NCBI RefSeq assembly: GCF_964340395.1
Contig: NC_135570.1
Location: 3,495,998-3,559,997, forward strand
DNA from: Glandiceps talaboti
Taxonomy: Eukaryota; Hemichordata; Enteropneusta; Spengelidae
Length of the DNA: 64,000 bases
Direction: 5' to 3'
In this document: positions 37,952 through 51,053 of the stretch, in pieces
Position numbering within the stretch: the first letter of the stretch is position 1
Layout of the letters: each line of letters starts with the position of its first letter
Position numbers and translations under genes: made by a program
Notes under the pieces: model-generated
Told to the model about the DNA's origin: nothing
Databases searched by the model: none
What the model saw: only the letters and a program-made list of their open reading frames with translations

Positions 37952-38523
37952 ACTGTATAAGAATAGCATGAAATAAACAAGTTCCAAAATTCCGTATTAA
38001 CTCTAGTTTTACTATTTTGTTCCTTAAAATGAACCTAGTCTGCACCTCAGAAATAGAAATCTTAACACTTTTACTGTTATACTGTCTTCGAAACATTAAG
38101 CAATATTCTGATTAATACACCAAATTCATGTTATTTCCTACCAGCACTATACTTGAATTAACAGTATTAACTCAGCCAAGCTGAGAACTGACAGGTTCCA
38201 TGAAAACAAGGTGTTGAACAAGCACATTTATGTAGGGATTTCAAAAGGCAAACTTTTGGGTGTTTCGAGCTACTTTGAGATTTTAGTTCCTGTATACATT
38301 CTTCCTTGAATCAAATCTTATCTATACCTATTTCTTCTCAACATTACAAGCTTACAATAGTAATTTAGTAAAGATTAAAAGTCAAAATATGAGAGTTGAT
38401 CATCTTGCCAACGACCACCACCAAACGAAATGTAAAAACAATAAATTTGTGAAGGTAATCTTCACATGATGTTGTTCAACTATGCCTTGACTCTTTGTTG
38501 TCCAAGTCATGGGATTTGATTCT

Positions 38524-38539
38524 TTAACTTTTATTGCAT
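38524..38539 (-). CDS. ZP gene B exon 9 (RCNKS, stop TAA)
   Basis: TTTTCACAG acceptor followed by 16 bases ending CNKS-TAA. The peptide matches gene A despite different codons. Confidence 0.77.
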
Positions 38540-41500
38540 CTGTGAAAAAAGGAAGAAAACTCATGAATTATTTCGTTGATGAAGGGAGTGGGAAAGGATT
38601 AAGAGAAAATTCAGAGCCGAAAGCAATTTTGGCAAGCAGAACTTATTTGACTTCGCCACTGAAACTCTAATTGCAACCATGCCTGAAACCATAAATTTGT
38701 TACATTTTAGACTATTACAATGGGCTTCGTCCGTCCGTGCGTGCGTGCGTGCGTGTGTTTGTAATACGTTATATCTCTACCATCACTCTGTTCCGTGACA
38801 TATGCAAATTTGACGAAAATGGTGGCCATATTTATTGTCCAAATCAGTTACTGTATATCACAGACACTTTCTAGTATTTGTTTGTTGCCAGTTTCTTTTA
38901 AATCATGTTTGTGGTGATATCAAGGAAAGTATATATACCAAACATTACTTGACCTTCAATTTCATTTAAATTTTGACCTTGACATTCAATTTCAATTTCA
39001 TATAAACCATATCTAAAGAAAATACCCAACAAGTAATATATATACACATGCATTACCTTTTGTGCCCATAAAATAATTCACTAAACGACTGCCATATTTG
39101 TAATGAACAGTCATTATTTACTGTATAACTCAAAACTGTATAACACAGAGACTCCAATCAAGTGCTTACAACATATTGTCAACTCTTACAACATATTGTC
39201 AACTGTAAGCTCTCATTTACGACCTTCACCATTGACCCTGACTTTGACCTCTAGGATTATGTTAACATAATTAAGCCATTTCTTGCATATCACTGCCACA
39301 TTGTTGCCACCAATTATTTTTAAATCATGCCACCATTGTCACACAGTTATAAAAGCATTTGAGGAGATGTGCGTTCTACGATGACTTGTCAAATTTAGAA
39401 ATACCAAATATTGATATGTTAGCACCCCTGAAAATTTGATATGTTAGCAAGAATAAAATCACATGTGATTTAACAAGTCAGGTAAAATGCTGTAAATTGC
39501 CGAAATGTCGCTTGTGAAAGTAGAGATTGTGAGGAAAGCCTACCTCTCTCCGGGAGAAGTGAATGGCCCATGGGATATAATGGTTTCGGTTTCTTCGCTC
39601 ATTATATCTGAAACATCCCTTCGATATTCCGAACTACCGTTACAGTCCTACGGATAGCGAATAACACAATATGAATGTTTCACATACGAAAACATTTTTT
39701 TTTCAACCCGTACCTAAAATTCTAAAAGAAAGTTTACACATACCCAAGTATGTGTATTATATGCATCATATGTCTAGCCGAAAATAAATGCAGAATGTTG
39801 TGAATTTATAAAAAGAATAACGTAATGCGATAATGTCCAATTCCCATCTCCTTGTTTTCGCCATTAATTGCGTATTTACAAATGTGTCATTCAGAATTAC
39901 AGCTACTTGAATGTAACTAACATACGTATTGTTGTTAACACCTACAATGCCTTACACCAAAGCACATTACTACTCCAGGAAGAGGAATAAAAAAACATGT
40001 ATCAGGTAATGTGATCTGATACTTTCACCACTTTCTGTGTGTCAATTATCAAACATTGATGTACATAGCGTTATCTATAACATGTACGATTCTAATACAA
40101 TCACAACGTCAATTATATTTCGATTTTTATATTAATCACTGATAGAATGTAAACATACCGTGCTACACAGTGATCCAGCTTGCCCTTTCTGGCATAAATC
40201 AACAACACAATGGACATACAGTTCAACATCTTCTTCAGGTAAAATACCCCAGTTAACAAGCTCATAGATACCCATACTATAGCGTTTCTCAGAGTCACTG
40301 TCAGCAGCGATTTCGGACACGTGATCACTTACTGGGCAACTGAAAGATGCATTTGACATTTTATGTATCCGTGTTTCATCGTTTGCTATCTAGTCACTCA
40401 CCGTACATTGTTTTGTTTACTTTAAATAGAAAGTAAAAAAGAATACAACTAATTCCACAAATACAGTATATGGTGCGACTTACTGAAGTTGGCCATTTTT
40501 ATTGAAAATAATTCCCATCGTCTTCTTTCTCATTGCTTAAACAATTATGCGAGAATTTGACCTTACTTGCATGATAAAACTGAAAGGTTTCGTCATTCAT
40601 AATAAACTGTTCATTAAGCCAACTCTATAATATGTAGTGAATTAGGTTAATAGATCAGCTTCATTCTATAAAACGTGACTGCGAACTTACTTTGACGAGA
40701 CCAGAAGGACTTGAAAAGTGTTGCTAACTCCTGGGCCTGAACTGTCTGATAAGACGCAACTTTTTATACCCTCTGCCACCATGTTATCTTCGTTGTCAAC
40801 ACTGATACCAAAATATACCAAGCTGCCATCACAGACTTCAACGGGAAATTCTGTATTAGGGTCTAAGATAGTAGTGAAGCTCTCATCTCTGTACAGTGTT
40901 GCTTCTACACTGAAGGTACCAAAGCCAAGGAAGTGAGCGAGGAGATGACTGAAAATATAACAAAATATCACATATCGCTGTTACAAAAGTTGAATCCATG
41001 TAGCGACACACCAATATCATAGTGTCATTTCGTTACCTAATTCATGTTTGTATAATAATCCCAAATCTTCTTTATATATGCAATAAAGTCTTTATATTTA
41101 AACTACCCTTCTACATGGTAGGAATAAAATGAGTCAGAAAGGTAGATCTCTCAAGACCAGAATGAAAGGACTTCTTTGCAAATAATATACTTAAAACTCT
41201 GTTGCTGTCTAGATGTAAGAATTCAAATTAAAACATAAATACTTTAATCACACCATTTATGCGCAAGCGATATCAAACATAAAATTTTGACAATAGCATG
41301 ACTGTAAAATAATTTCAATTTTATACAATAATGCTGTGAAATTTTAAATGCATTTAAAAATGTATGTAGAGTCATGATGGTCGATTGGTTAGAGTGACTG
41401 GCTTTGAATCTGCAGGTTGCATGCAGATTCGAGCCCCGTCGCTGCCGTTTGTTTCTGAATGGCTGAAGTCCTTGAGCAATATCAGTCAGCCCGCTGTATA

Positions 41501-44500
41501 ATTGGGGACCTGGTAGAATAGAGGTTGCAATGTGAATGCTTTAAACCTATGGGCTTATAGGGGCGGCAATGGATCGTATGCTCCCCAAGGAGTTGAGGAA
41601 GTAAAGGGCCGCTGTGTAACTATAGATCTGTGCTAGGGGTATTAATTGTAAAGTGCTTTGAGCACAGAGTGAAAATGCTATATAAAAACCAACATTATCA
41701 TTATTAAATAATGTACCAATACTGAAACCTATCCCGATTATTCGTTGTCTGACTGAAGACTACTATTGAAATCAGGTCAAAGATTGTCATTTCTTGTTTA
41801 CCTATATCGCCTTTGAATGTAATGACGTCATTCGTTTGTTTGTTACAATGCAAACATCCAGCAATGATATGAAGCTAGAAGTATTTATTTACAACTTCTT
41901 TTTCACAGTAGCAGATGTAGTGCGTGTAGTGTAGAATCAATTACCACAAACCTGTAACTTACCAAGGATTTGCGATAATTTTAACGCTAACATCATCATA
42001 CACCAGTGGATAAACGCATGTTATTTCAAATAATTCTGAACCACTTTCTCTGTACACTATGTTATTGTAGCTGATATTCACGGCAGTTTCCTCCTATACA
42101 AGACATCAGATACAAGACATAGTATTATTGATAAATACCAATAATATCATAGATACGAAGTCATATTTGACCATTGTCTTTCCACCCAGGGTAAAGCTTG
42201 AACAGAGGATGTGTAAATGTGGTAAGTATGAGACGAAGTTCCACCTTTGACTTAAGTTACCCCTGGTGATCTCTCCCCTATAGGCTGCAGACAGTCAAAA
42301 GTGTTACTACGTCTCTTACTACCTCTGAACAGCGATGATGGTTAGGTGGGTTACAGGTTGAGCAAAGGTGGTTAATTTAGACTTGTCGTGTAGTGATGGG
42401 CAAATTGTACTTTGAAACTCTTCGAAATGTTTGGATAACTCTACTTATAAGATCACATTGTCAATATTTAGCTAGGAATCTATACTTTTGCATTCCAGAA
42501 GAAAGCACCGCTTTTCAGAGAGCGGTGTTGTGGATCGTTTAATAATTAGGTTGTTAATTAGTTAATTAGTTGATTACTTATTTTACTTATAATACTCTTA
42601 GAATGACAAAGGGTTTAATTTTTCATTTCTTACCACAATGGTAGTTCCACAATCGTAGAGCTTTGTTGTAATCACAAAATTGTCATCATCTACTGATCCC
42701 GTGCACTTTTCACTCAATTGTAATCCAGCTACATTATCGCTATCAAGTCCGTACTCGTCCAAAAGAGTGTCCATCGGAAGAGCAAATGTCATTCTACTGC
42801 CATCACATGTGACAGCGTCGCTATCTGATGAAAAAATACAGTTAGACTATCAATATATTGATATTACCCTCCTTCACCAAGAACAACATCCGGTATCAAA
42901 CATCCTAATTTATGACAACACATCCGCTAACTCTTCGAAATCTCGACACAAACCATAGACCCCGAAGGGTCTAGGCACAAACATACTCCTATGTCAAATT
43001 GTATGGTTGAAATTGTTGCTAAGTGACACATAAATTGCAAAATTTTAGGACTATGTAAATTTAATCAAATATCATTTTAATACACAAACTATAATAATAA
43101 AACAACTGATGGCTGTCAAGTTATTTGAAAAGGTATCTTTGTCATAAAGTAATTTATTTAAAGTAGGTATGATAAAGGATTTAAAGGTGTTATTTATTAA
43201 AATGGTTTCTAGTCGTTGGTAGATGGAAAATGGATCAAGACATGTAAAATATGTAAATCATAATATGTATGCAAACGGCGTATCTAAATGAATACAATTC
43301 TATTTTGCAGGTTGTTATTTAGTAAATTTCTAAAATTAAAACGATTCAATTCTGTAATGCTTTTGGACCAATTTAAAGACAAACATATGTTTGCTAAGAG
43401 AATCGAGCCTAAAGACTGAATTACTGTGTATCAGTGTATCAGATGAGTCTGTTATCTGATTAACATTGTTCAGAGCAAGGACTTCCTTTCTGTGTACTGG
43501 ATCCCAAAACTATAAAAGAGTTATCTATCGCATATAAGTTTGGGATGATGATACTATGTCTGAATAATGAACTATTAAAGGTTGGATGGCCAAATCATTG
43601 GTTTACACGTTTTGTCCAAAATATGACATGTCAAAAAAAATGACACCATAAAACATACCATCTTCCCTCTTTCGAACCATTTCATGTTTCTGACAATGTA
43701 ATGAAAAAAATAACAATCTATGGTTAAAAGTGATTAAGTGATTATGTTAATATAATGGTGAATAACAAATTAGAATAAACAAAGACAAGCTAACATACAT
43801 ACATACATAGTCATACATACATACATACATACATACATACATACATACATACATACATACATACATACATACATACATACATACATACATACATACATGA
43901 TTGTAATAGTGTAGAAGTTAGACATATATAGGTTTAAGCAACCTAGGTAAATATAATCACTTACTTCTTGATTGCCATTCCAGGTTTCCACGTAAGCAAC
44001 CGTATTTTCAGAGAAACGCTGTGCGAAGGAACAATTGTGAATCGATGTGGGGTTAATTATTCAATAATGTAAAACTACACACAATTCTTTGCAAGTATTA
44101 TAAGGGAGTGTTCATTGTACTTGGGATGGGGAGGGGGCAGAGGATTTCCAGTTGTGTCATGAATTTTTCAAAAGGAAATATATGGGACCCACATACATTT
44201 TTATTTTTTTACAGGGGAGATACATTACAAAACAAACGACCGATACTCTTATTATAAACCTGAATGCAATACAAAACGACCACCAACCCTTCCGTTTATT
44301 AAAAGAGCTTTAGTTTGAGGTTAGCAGAGGTTTAATGTTGCTGTGTTGGATATTGTGCAACGAAAATTGAAATATTACATGTACAATCAATAATTGTGAT
44401 ATAAATTGGTTGTTTCTCACCCTCTGACATAAATTTAGAAGATTGATTACAGCTTCTAAAAAAAAGGTGTCTGGGGACGCTAATATTAAGTTTTGAAATA

Positions 44501-46180
44501 AAAGTTTATCATATCATATACCCAGGCATTGACCGCGGCCAATCCATGAGCACATGTGCATTAGCCAACTAACTTTCTATGTTGTCCGGGTAAGCTAACA
44601 AGTTACTAATAGAAGTCAATGTGAAATAGAAAATGAACAATGTATTATCGGGATGAAAATGTGTATATTGTGATATTGATTATTCTGATAGCCAACTTAA
44701 CTGTATACCGATTGACTGTTTCGATTGGCCAAATCAAACACTGTTATAACTTACTACTGCTCTGATCAAACGTCGATCCTTTCCCGTGTTATTACAACAT
44801 ATTTTGTTTCTACTTTAGACACTTTATTGTGAAAGAAACAAATGGCAGCTATTTGTAAAAGAAATATACGTTTAAAATGGTTGTTTTGGGGTCAAAAAAT
44901 GCCTTCCACTTCTGAGAAATATGAATTTTAGAGCGTCACGTATAATTGCGAATATGTGCCGTGTTATTATTGATTGCATCATTTATATGTACGTGTAGGG
45001 TCATAATGTATGTAAGAGAAATGTGTGCAGTCTTAAATTTGCTTGTTCGTTTTCCAAAACCCACTATACCTCACATATGTCAATTGTTCTTGATTCCATA
45101 AGGATTGGATTACATTTATCCGAGGCTACTAGGACTTGGTCATTTTGAGTAAAGAACTGTCAATGAATTCTGAAATGCACATTAGATAGATCGTCATTTC
45201 TACAACAATCTAGTCTTCTTATTGAACACCATGCGATAAATGTAATGTACTATCAACTGTCAGTGTCTTTTTTTTTTAAATCTAGGAGTTTGCTTTCTAC
45301 TTCTTAAATTTTGTGACACCGGCTTTATTTGACTAAAGGTGTATGACAATGTACTTTTTATCATTGTTTAACAAGTCAACCACCATATAGAGTTTCCACT
45401 ACATTAGAAACAAGCACAGGAGCAAAGTGTTTTCTGCATCCCATGGTAATACCACAATACATGTTGGCATGGTGAATTTCGTCTAACCCATTATAAGTGA
45501 ACATCTGCTTATCATTGAACGCATACGAAGTAGTATATTCTGGGATGTGTTCTGTTTGTGAAATCCATGGTGGGATGTTTATGTACCATTATAATGGTAT
45601 CATTTATTTCAATATTCACATGTACGTGTAAGGGGAAGAGTGTGTGTGTTTTAGGGGTAATGTGTGTGATCTGTATTTATTATTCTATTTTCTAATTATT
45701 TCAAGAGGACGAAAATTCACCATAATCGACATACATAAGAGGTGTTATGCTGGTCAGAAACTGTAGTTACACAACGATTTCAGTAAAGATATTTTACTAA
45801 TACTTGGATGGCTTTAGTGTCCAGTATTAGACTAAATGCATAAATGTAAATAAGACAATGAACATGGGAACATTCTAATTTACATGAATGAGATTATCCA
45901 TGTCATATATACCATTAAGTCAATCATGAACATACTCTTGTGCTTAATTTTCCATCATAATAAATCCGTGCGTTTAAAGTTTACATTTCAATTTTGTCTT
46001 ATGAAGTTGTTTTGTCTCATGTAAATGTATAAGAGGAGTACTGTTTTATAAAATATTCTGTGGTTAAAGGTTTTGTGTAATGAAAGGTGGAATATGATAG
46101 TGGAATATGAAACATTTCCTGGATGACAATGTTTTCTCTAAAGCAATAGTTTACGAAAATGTGGTAAATTGAATGATGGC

Positions 46181-46211
<31 letters not shown>

Positions 46212-48733
46212 ATTGGTGGTGGTGGTGGTGGTGGTGGTGGTGGTGGTGGTGGTGGTGGTGGTGGTGGTGGTATTGTTACTGTACGTATTGTATGCCAGTG
46301 TATTGGATGGAATATTTTGTGAATGGTGGTTTTTGTACTGCGAAAATGTATCAGTTGATGGAAGTTTAATACAAACTCTCTCTTAACAGTATATTCGTAA
46401 AAACAAAATGTAATATGAATTGGAAATGATGATTTAACAAATCATTAGTTTCATTGAATAGCATCAGAATCAGAAAAAGCGCGAGAAACTGAAACTGTAC
46501 TTAGCAGATACATTGTACGACCGCGAGGAATGTCTCCTCGAGTCGGTAATTTGAATTCACACAAACAATAACTTTACATAGAATTAAGATTTGTATATTA
46601 TGTCGCATATAGTTCTAAGTATACCATGTTAAAATAAATCTCAAGAAATCAAAACAACTGTGACTTACGTATACATATATGTTATCTAATATTTTTAAGA
46701 TGACACGAAACTATTGATATTATAAATATAAATATTAATATATAGTATGATCAATGATACCAAACTTAGACAGCTGGTGTATTGAGCACAGTGTAAGGTT
46801 GAAAGGAAAAGTAAATTGACACTATTATGCATATATTTTCATAAATTATTTATCTACAGACTCGAACATTGCTCAGACATCTTTGCAGTAACATTATTAT
46901 TTGAATTCGCATAATTCTTTATTGTTAACTTATATTGTTAATCAGAATCGAACAAATGTTAATTATTGCAGTATTTGCTTGTTATGACTGTAATTGGTAT
47001 AAATCGATCATACTTATCTATTATGTATTATATTGACCGTCAAGACGTTGAACTGAACCACTATCACTATTGGTCGTTACTGAAAACAATAAGCAATGTA
47101 GGCTCCTAAAGCGACAAGCGCAGAGTATTGCCAATACATTTATTATCTAACTAACCATGTACGGTAGAACTAATTTGTAAAATCATCTTTCTAATGAAAT
47201 CAAATTATTTTATTACAGACAATGAATAATAAAAAACAAATACGTTAATCAACAACTAAATTAATTAATTAATTAATTAATCAATCAATGACGAATCAAA
47301 AAGTGTGAAACTTCCTTTAGAATCCAAACCTTCAGGTCCTAATAATTCTTTGTGAAAATAATAAATATAGAAGTGTTTTTAATATAAGGGATATTTGCCG
47401 AGAAGACACGACCATCGTCTGACATTTGTTTGTCAATTATCTCATTTTGGTATACTCATTAGGGAGAAGTTAAATATTTCTTCTAATTCAACACTGTCGA
47501 TCCAATCAATTTACGTTTCAGTAATTTATGTCAGCATGATAGCAAACACAAAAAAGAGACACACAACAGTTCAATGCTGACTACGGCAAACAAACCAAGC
47601 AAGATTATCTTGTCATCCAAGTGTCAGATAATGTTTTCATGAGACTAAGCTTTTCCCCTTATGCTTGTTTTCAGCGTTCTGTTTGCTGAAGGAAACCTGA
47701 CTTTCACATTAAAGCTGAACGAGAGGGACCATATGGGTATCTGTTTAGAAGGTAAAATATTTCTTGATAATAGCTGCACATATATTTTGGGTTTTGCACA
47801 TTTGAGCCACAGCCAATAATATGCCATTTTAAATCAAGACATGTCATAAAAAACCATGGCAACGGGCATTTCATAAAAAACATGGCAACGGGCATTTTAT
47901 GAACTGTTTGAAAGAAAGTGGAGTAGACATATACAAAGTAAACTGACGTGTTTTTGTGAAATAAAATGTGTGATAGATCCTATATGGAAGGACAACGTTT
48001 CCCAAATTTTCTGATAAAAGTTCTAAGCTTTCCACGTAATGCCCTCTTTTCTAGTAAATTGATACAGATGAAGATACAGATGAAATGTATAATTCAATAG
48101 TTTAACACTTGAAGATTTTATAAAGGTGTAAAAAGATAGTTAAAACTTAAAGATTGTAAAAAGTGTAAATAAATAGATCAGAAGTGTTATCACTCATGAA
48201 GTGCTGATTGAGAGTGAACCCAATTATTTTCGAATAACTAGATAAGTGCTAGCGTAAGGAAAACGGTAATATGGTGTCGACTTCAATAATTGTTCACGCC
48301 AATTCCAGGAAATAATATTGCAGAAGATCAATCTCGCAAGACAGAGTGATATCAGTTCTCGTTAAAAAAAAAGTAGCATCATACCGTTACAATTCTTAGT
48401 GGTGTTACCGCGGTCCATGGGTTTCATAATGTGATAATGTGAATATTTGTCAACATTCAATATTGAAAATTGAACATTCCAATAGGTTGAAATATGATGA
48501 AGTTTTTTTTTTTAACAAACCGTGTTCATTGCTATACCGCAGTATACTTAAAAACAATGCGTTATCAGATGAACGGGGTTTCAAAGCACACCTAAAGCAT
48601 GACAACACAGACATAAGTGCTATTCTTATAGAAAATTTCACATAAAAGTCATTATAGGCAATAAAATTACACCTACCCCAATAGAACATGTAGCTGCAAA
48701 CACGACAGCGAGGAGCACCAACTCTTTGAACAT
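38524..48733 (-). CDS. Secreted ZP-domain protein, gene B, nine exons, 340 aa
   Basis: Complete paralogue of gene A. Exons on the minus strand: 48733-48677, 44018-43965, 43689-43659, 42824-42634, 42093-41963, 40948-40691, 40339-40159, 39647-39544, 38539-38524; total 1023 bp, every junction GT/AG and in phase. The protein has signal peptide MFKELVLLAVVFAATCSIG; ZP-N at about 48-155 with Cys in TCDG, EKCTG, YDCGTT and ITCVYP; ZP-C at about 156-335 with GFGTF, EVCDGSLVYFG, KSCVLSD and YVHCVVDLC; a dibasic RR in EYRRDV at the position of A's RKRR; IISHGPFTS; and terminal RCNKS. No membrane anchor is visible. Intron 1 is over 4.6 kb. Intron 5 holds an antisense SINE. The expected role is an extracellular filament or egg-coat type matrix component, inferred from the family only. 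Confidence 0.9.
39544..39647 (-). CDS. ZP gene B exon 8 (dibasic site and GPF motif)
   Basis: Encodes DCNGSSEYRRDV through IISHGPFTSPGE. The site is only dibasic (EYRR), weaker than RKRR of gene A. GTAGGC donor in phase 2. Confidence 0.85.
40159..40339 (-). CDS. ZP gene B exon 7 (ZP-C)
   Basis: TCTTTCAG acceptor; encodes YSMGIYELVNWGI and ELYVHCVVDLCQ; GTATGT donor in phase 0. Identical in C. Confidence 0.9.
40691..40948 (-). CDS. ZP gene B exon 6 (ZP-C core)
   Basis: 258 bp beginning with the base that completes Cys155. Encodes GFGTFSVEATLYRDESF and EVCDGSLVYFG. Has NTEF where A and C have NTDF. Confidence 0.92.
41371..41704 (+). mobile_element. tRNA-headed SINE (copy 1), antisense in intron 5 of ZP gene B
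   Basis: The head reads like a tRNA promoter: an A-box-like TGGTCGATTGGTTAGAGTG and a B-box GATTCGAGCCC about 45 bp further on. The tail has AAGTGCTTTGAGCAC and GCTATATAAA followed by AT-rich ATTATTA, a tail type shared by several animal SINE families including Deu-domain SINEs (from memory). About 330 bp. Confidence 0.72.
41963..42093 (-). CDS. ZP gene B exon 5 (ZP-N end)
   Basis: Encodes SYNNIVYRESGSELFEITCVYP. Near its end it reads YDDVSVKI where C reads YDVKVKI. GTAAGT donor in phase 2. Confidence 0.9.
42634..42824 (-). CDS. ZP gene B exon 4 (ZP-N, first part)
   Basis: Encodes the first three ZP-N cysteines and ends LYDCGTTIV at GTAAGA. Compared with C it has Arg for Ser before MTFA and Lys for Asn in TTKLYD. 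Confidence 0.9.
43659..43689 (-). CDS. ZP gene B exon 3 (31-bp microexon)
   Basis: TTGTCAG acceptor and GTATGT donor enclose KHEMVRKRED plus one base. It moves the frame from phase 0 to phase 1, which exon 4 requires. Identical in C. Confidence 0.72.
43793..43899. repeat. (CATA)n microsatellite in intron 2 of ZP gene B
   Basis: About 25 units with a TCATA interruption, 66 bp from the exon 2 donor. About 30 bp longer than in C. Confidence 0.95.
43965..44018 (-). CDS. ZP gene B exon 2
   Basis: TTCGCACAG acceptor, 18 codons (RFSENTVAYVETWNGNQE), GTAAGT donor, phase 0. Identical in C. Confidence 0.8.
46180..46270. repeat. (GTT)n/(GGT)n triplet repeat in intron 1 of ZP gene B
   Basis: About 10 GTT then about 18 GGT units. 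The rest of the 4.6-kb intron (44019-48676) shows only an (AATT)n tract at 47256 and a duplicated 25-bp stretch at 47846-47896. Confidence 0.93.
48677..48733 (-). CDS. ZP gene B exon 1 (signal peptide)
   Basis: 19 codons with a hydrophobic LVLLAVVFAA core; GTAGGT donor in phase 0. It lies to the right of the stretch I could match between B and C. Confidence 0.82.
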
Positions 48734-49963
48734 GTCTCTTTTTACTCAAATTCTGAAGAAGAAAAAATGAAATAAAGCATGTCATTGACAGTACAAAATA
48801 CTCTCAATTCTTACGATTATTGATAAGAAATATAAAATTTCTCTCATATTGAAGCTTAAACTATTAAATGACATATATTTGATACCAGAAGAGGAATTTT
48901 TTAATTCAAACTATGAACACGTGGAGAAACAATTTTCAAAGCAATCTGTTCGATGCTAATGGTATACGTTATGCACTAAATAAGGATGAAATAGTTTGAA
49001 TCTCCACGGGCCGCTGAGTTTTTACAAACAGTCATTCGAAATACTAAATACAAAATAGTATATTTTCAAGATTTGTTTGTAGAATGACTGCTAAATTTGA
49101 CGTATCGGAAAGCTCCTTACCAGAATCCAAATTCACACTTCATTCGATTGTCCGTTTTCAAGTGTGATTTGACCACATGTACTCTTTTCCCCTAGTGAAT
49201 ATATTGTTAATTAAAGTATTGCAACGATATTCACAACCTTGTTTCCCCGTCGCTTTGAAAGCTCGGGGAAAAAGGCCTATGGTACAAAAGTTACAATGTT
49301 CTTACCTGTTATGCGAGAAATACTAACAGCAGCGCAGTACACTTTTCCGTGTCAACTCACTAAATGTACGCAATTTTGGAATGGTTCAGGATGGTCTGAG
49401 AATCTCCTTAAATTTGAAATTTTCTTTTGTTTATGTGCATAAAAAATTTGAGCGACAGATGATGAACTTTTCTATTTCGATAGTTTTAATATGTTTTCCT
49501 GGCATTCTCAAATAGACAGTGGTGACAACAAAGAACCAACACAAAATAAAGGTCATATGATTTTTGACAAATTCAGCAATAAATTACAACTAAATTCTTT
49601 CATGTCAGTAGCTGGATTCGACAATAAAATATGAAATGAAGTGAAAATTACTGAGATAACCCTTTACTGCAATAGTATGGTGAAATAGTATCTCAGTTCT
49701 TTGTCTGATTTTGCACAAATTTATGCACGCAAAAACAAATGTACAGAGCCATGTTGTGGTAGGCAATGGATTCCTTGTGTTGTCTTATTGTTTGCAACGA
49801 GTTAAATATACGTTACATTATTGTGAAGTATCAAAATGAATTTCTATGAAAATTCTCATTTCCTTCTAAACCTCTGTCAATGAAAGTAACATTTTGTCGT
49901 TTTGCAAAAGTGTCCGCCAAGGAAAGTTAATTTTAACCTGATGGGTGGTTGGATGGATATACG

Positions 49964-50031
<68 letters not shown>

Positions 50032-50134
50032 CACACACAGACAGACAGACAGACAGACAGACAGCTACATGCATCCATCCATCCATCCATGCATGCATGC
50101 GTGCATACATACATACATACATACATACATACAT

Positions 50135-50173
<39 letters not shown>

Positions 50174-50225
50174 CATACATACATACATACATACATACAT
50201 ACATACATACATACATACATACAAA
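49964..50225. repeat. Compound (ACAG)n, (CATC)n, (CATA)n, (CA)n microsatellite
   Basis: Long compound tract upstream of ZP gene B. The DNA from 48734 to 49960 and 50226 to 51050 shows no other supported feature. Confidence 0.95.
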
Positions 50226-51053
50226 AATATGACAGTCTAAACTTTCTTTTTTATCAATACTGAATCATACGGCGTGACATTATGACAACGTGTTATTAGT
50301 GATTCATCAGAAGAAATATAGAATGAATACAGCAATATAGTTACTGGTATCATACAGAGTCCAGCAGAAATGAGCATTTCTAATTATAGTTTGACTCAGT
50401 GTATCGAATCATAAACCATGGCCAGACTGTCATTTGTATTATAGTATACATTTATATTTTGATCAACTAAAGGTAACTTGAATAATACTACTATATAAAA
50501 TGAAGTCAAATACGAATTTCTATTCAACTAGTAATTTCATATCAGCAAACAGAGTAAAAATATAATACTGTTTAACTAACGAATATCCATACTTTATTTG
50601 ATAGTCAATCCAACGCCTACAAAGAAATCTACCTAGAACAGATCTGGTACTTAACAGAAATAATTCGAGGCCCTTGCACAAGAATGCATTATTGAATGGC
50701 TTGAGATAGACAGATGATTTATCATATTCTATATGTCAAATGTCAGCTCAAATAATGAGTTATGGATTTATATTGACTTATGAGTGCATATTGTAATGGA
50801 AATGAAATTATGAGCACGGCTTGCGTTCATCTGAGCAAGCATTATAGAAAATGTTTATTTCTACTGGTCTGACTAGATGCCAGTAACTTTACCTTCATTC
50901 ATTCTACATTTGGTTATGTTATATTCAATTCTTAATATTCTTATCTAATTTATTCAACCGTAAAATTTTGTCATAATTTCGAATCATACAATGGAATACT
51001 GATAAAAGGGGAAAGGTTAGATACTAGGCTATGTGTCAACCATAATCTGCCTG

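Larger units (their letters stand above)
35241..47330. repeat. Duplicated block, copy 1 (contains ZP gene B)
   Basis: Reads almost base for base like 51301-64000 once two transposon insertions are discounted (35806-37216 present only here, 52055-54109 present only there). It includes the 3' flank, a Penelope fragment, a (GATA)n tract and all of gene B except exon 1. The left edge coincides with a (TATG)n tract in both copies. The right edge is not resolved, because copy 2 runs off the window. Confidence 0.93.

Noticed and set aside
41371-41445. Possible functional tRNA gene
   Set aside because: A and B boxes are present, but acceptor-stem pairing is not convincing and the sequence continues into a SINE body and tail.
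49866-50263. Frames rich in Met-Tyr-Val-Cys or Ile-His-Thr-Tyr
   Set aside because: Microsatellite translations. The same happens at 0.4-0.65, 7.8-8.2, 32.0-32.3, 35.0-35.3, 43.8-44.0 and 51.0-51.4 kb.
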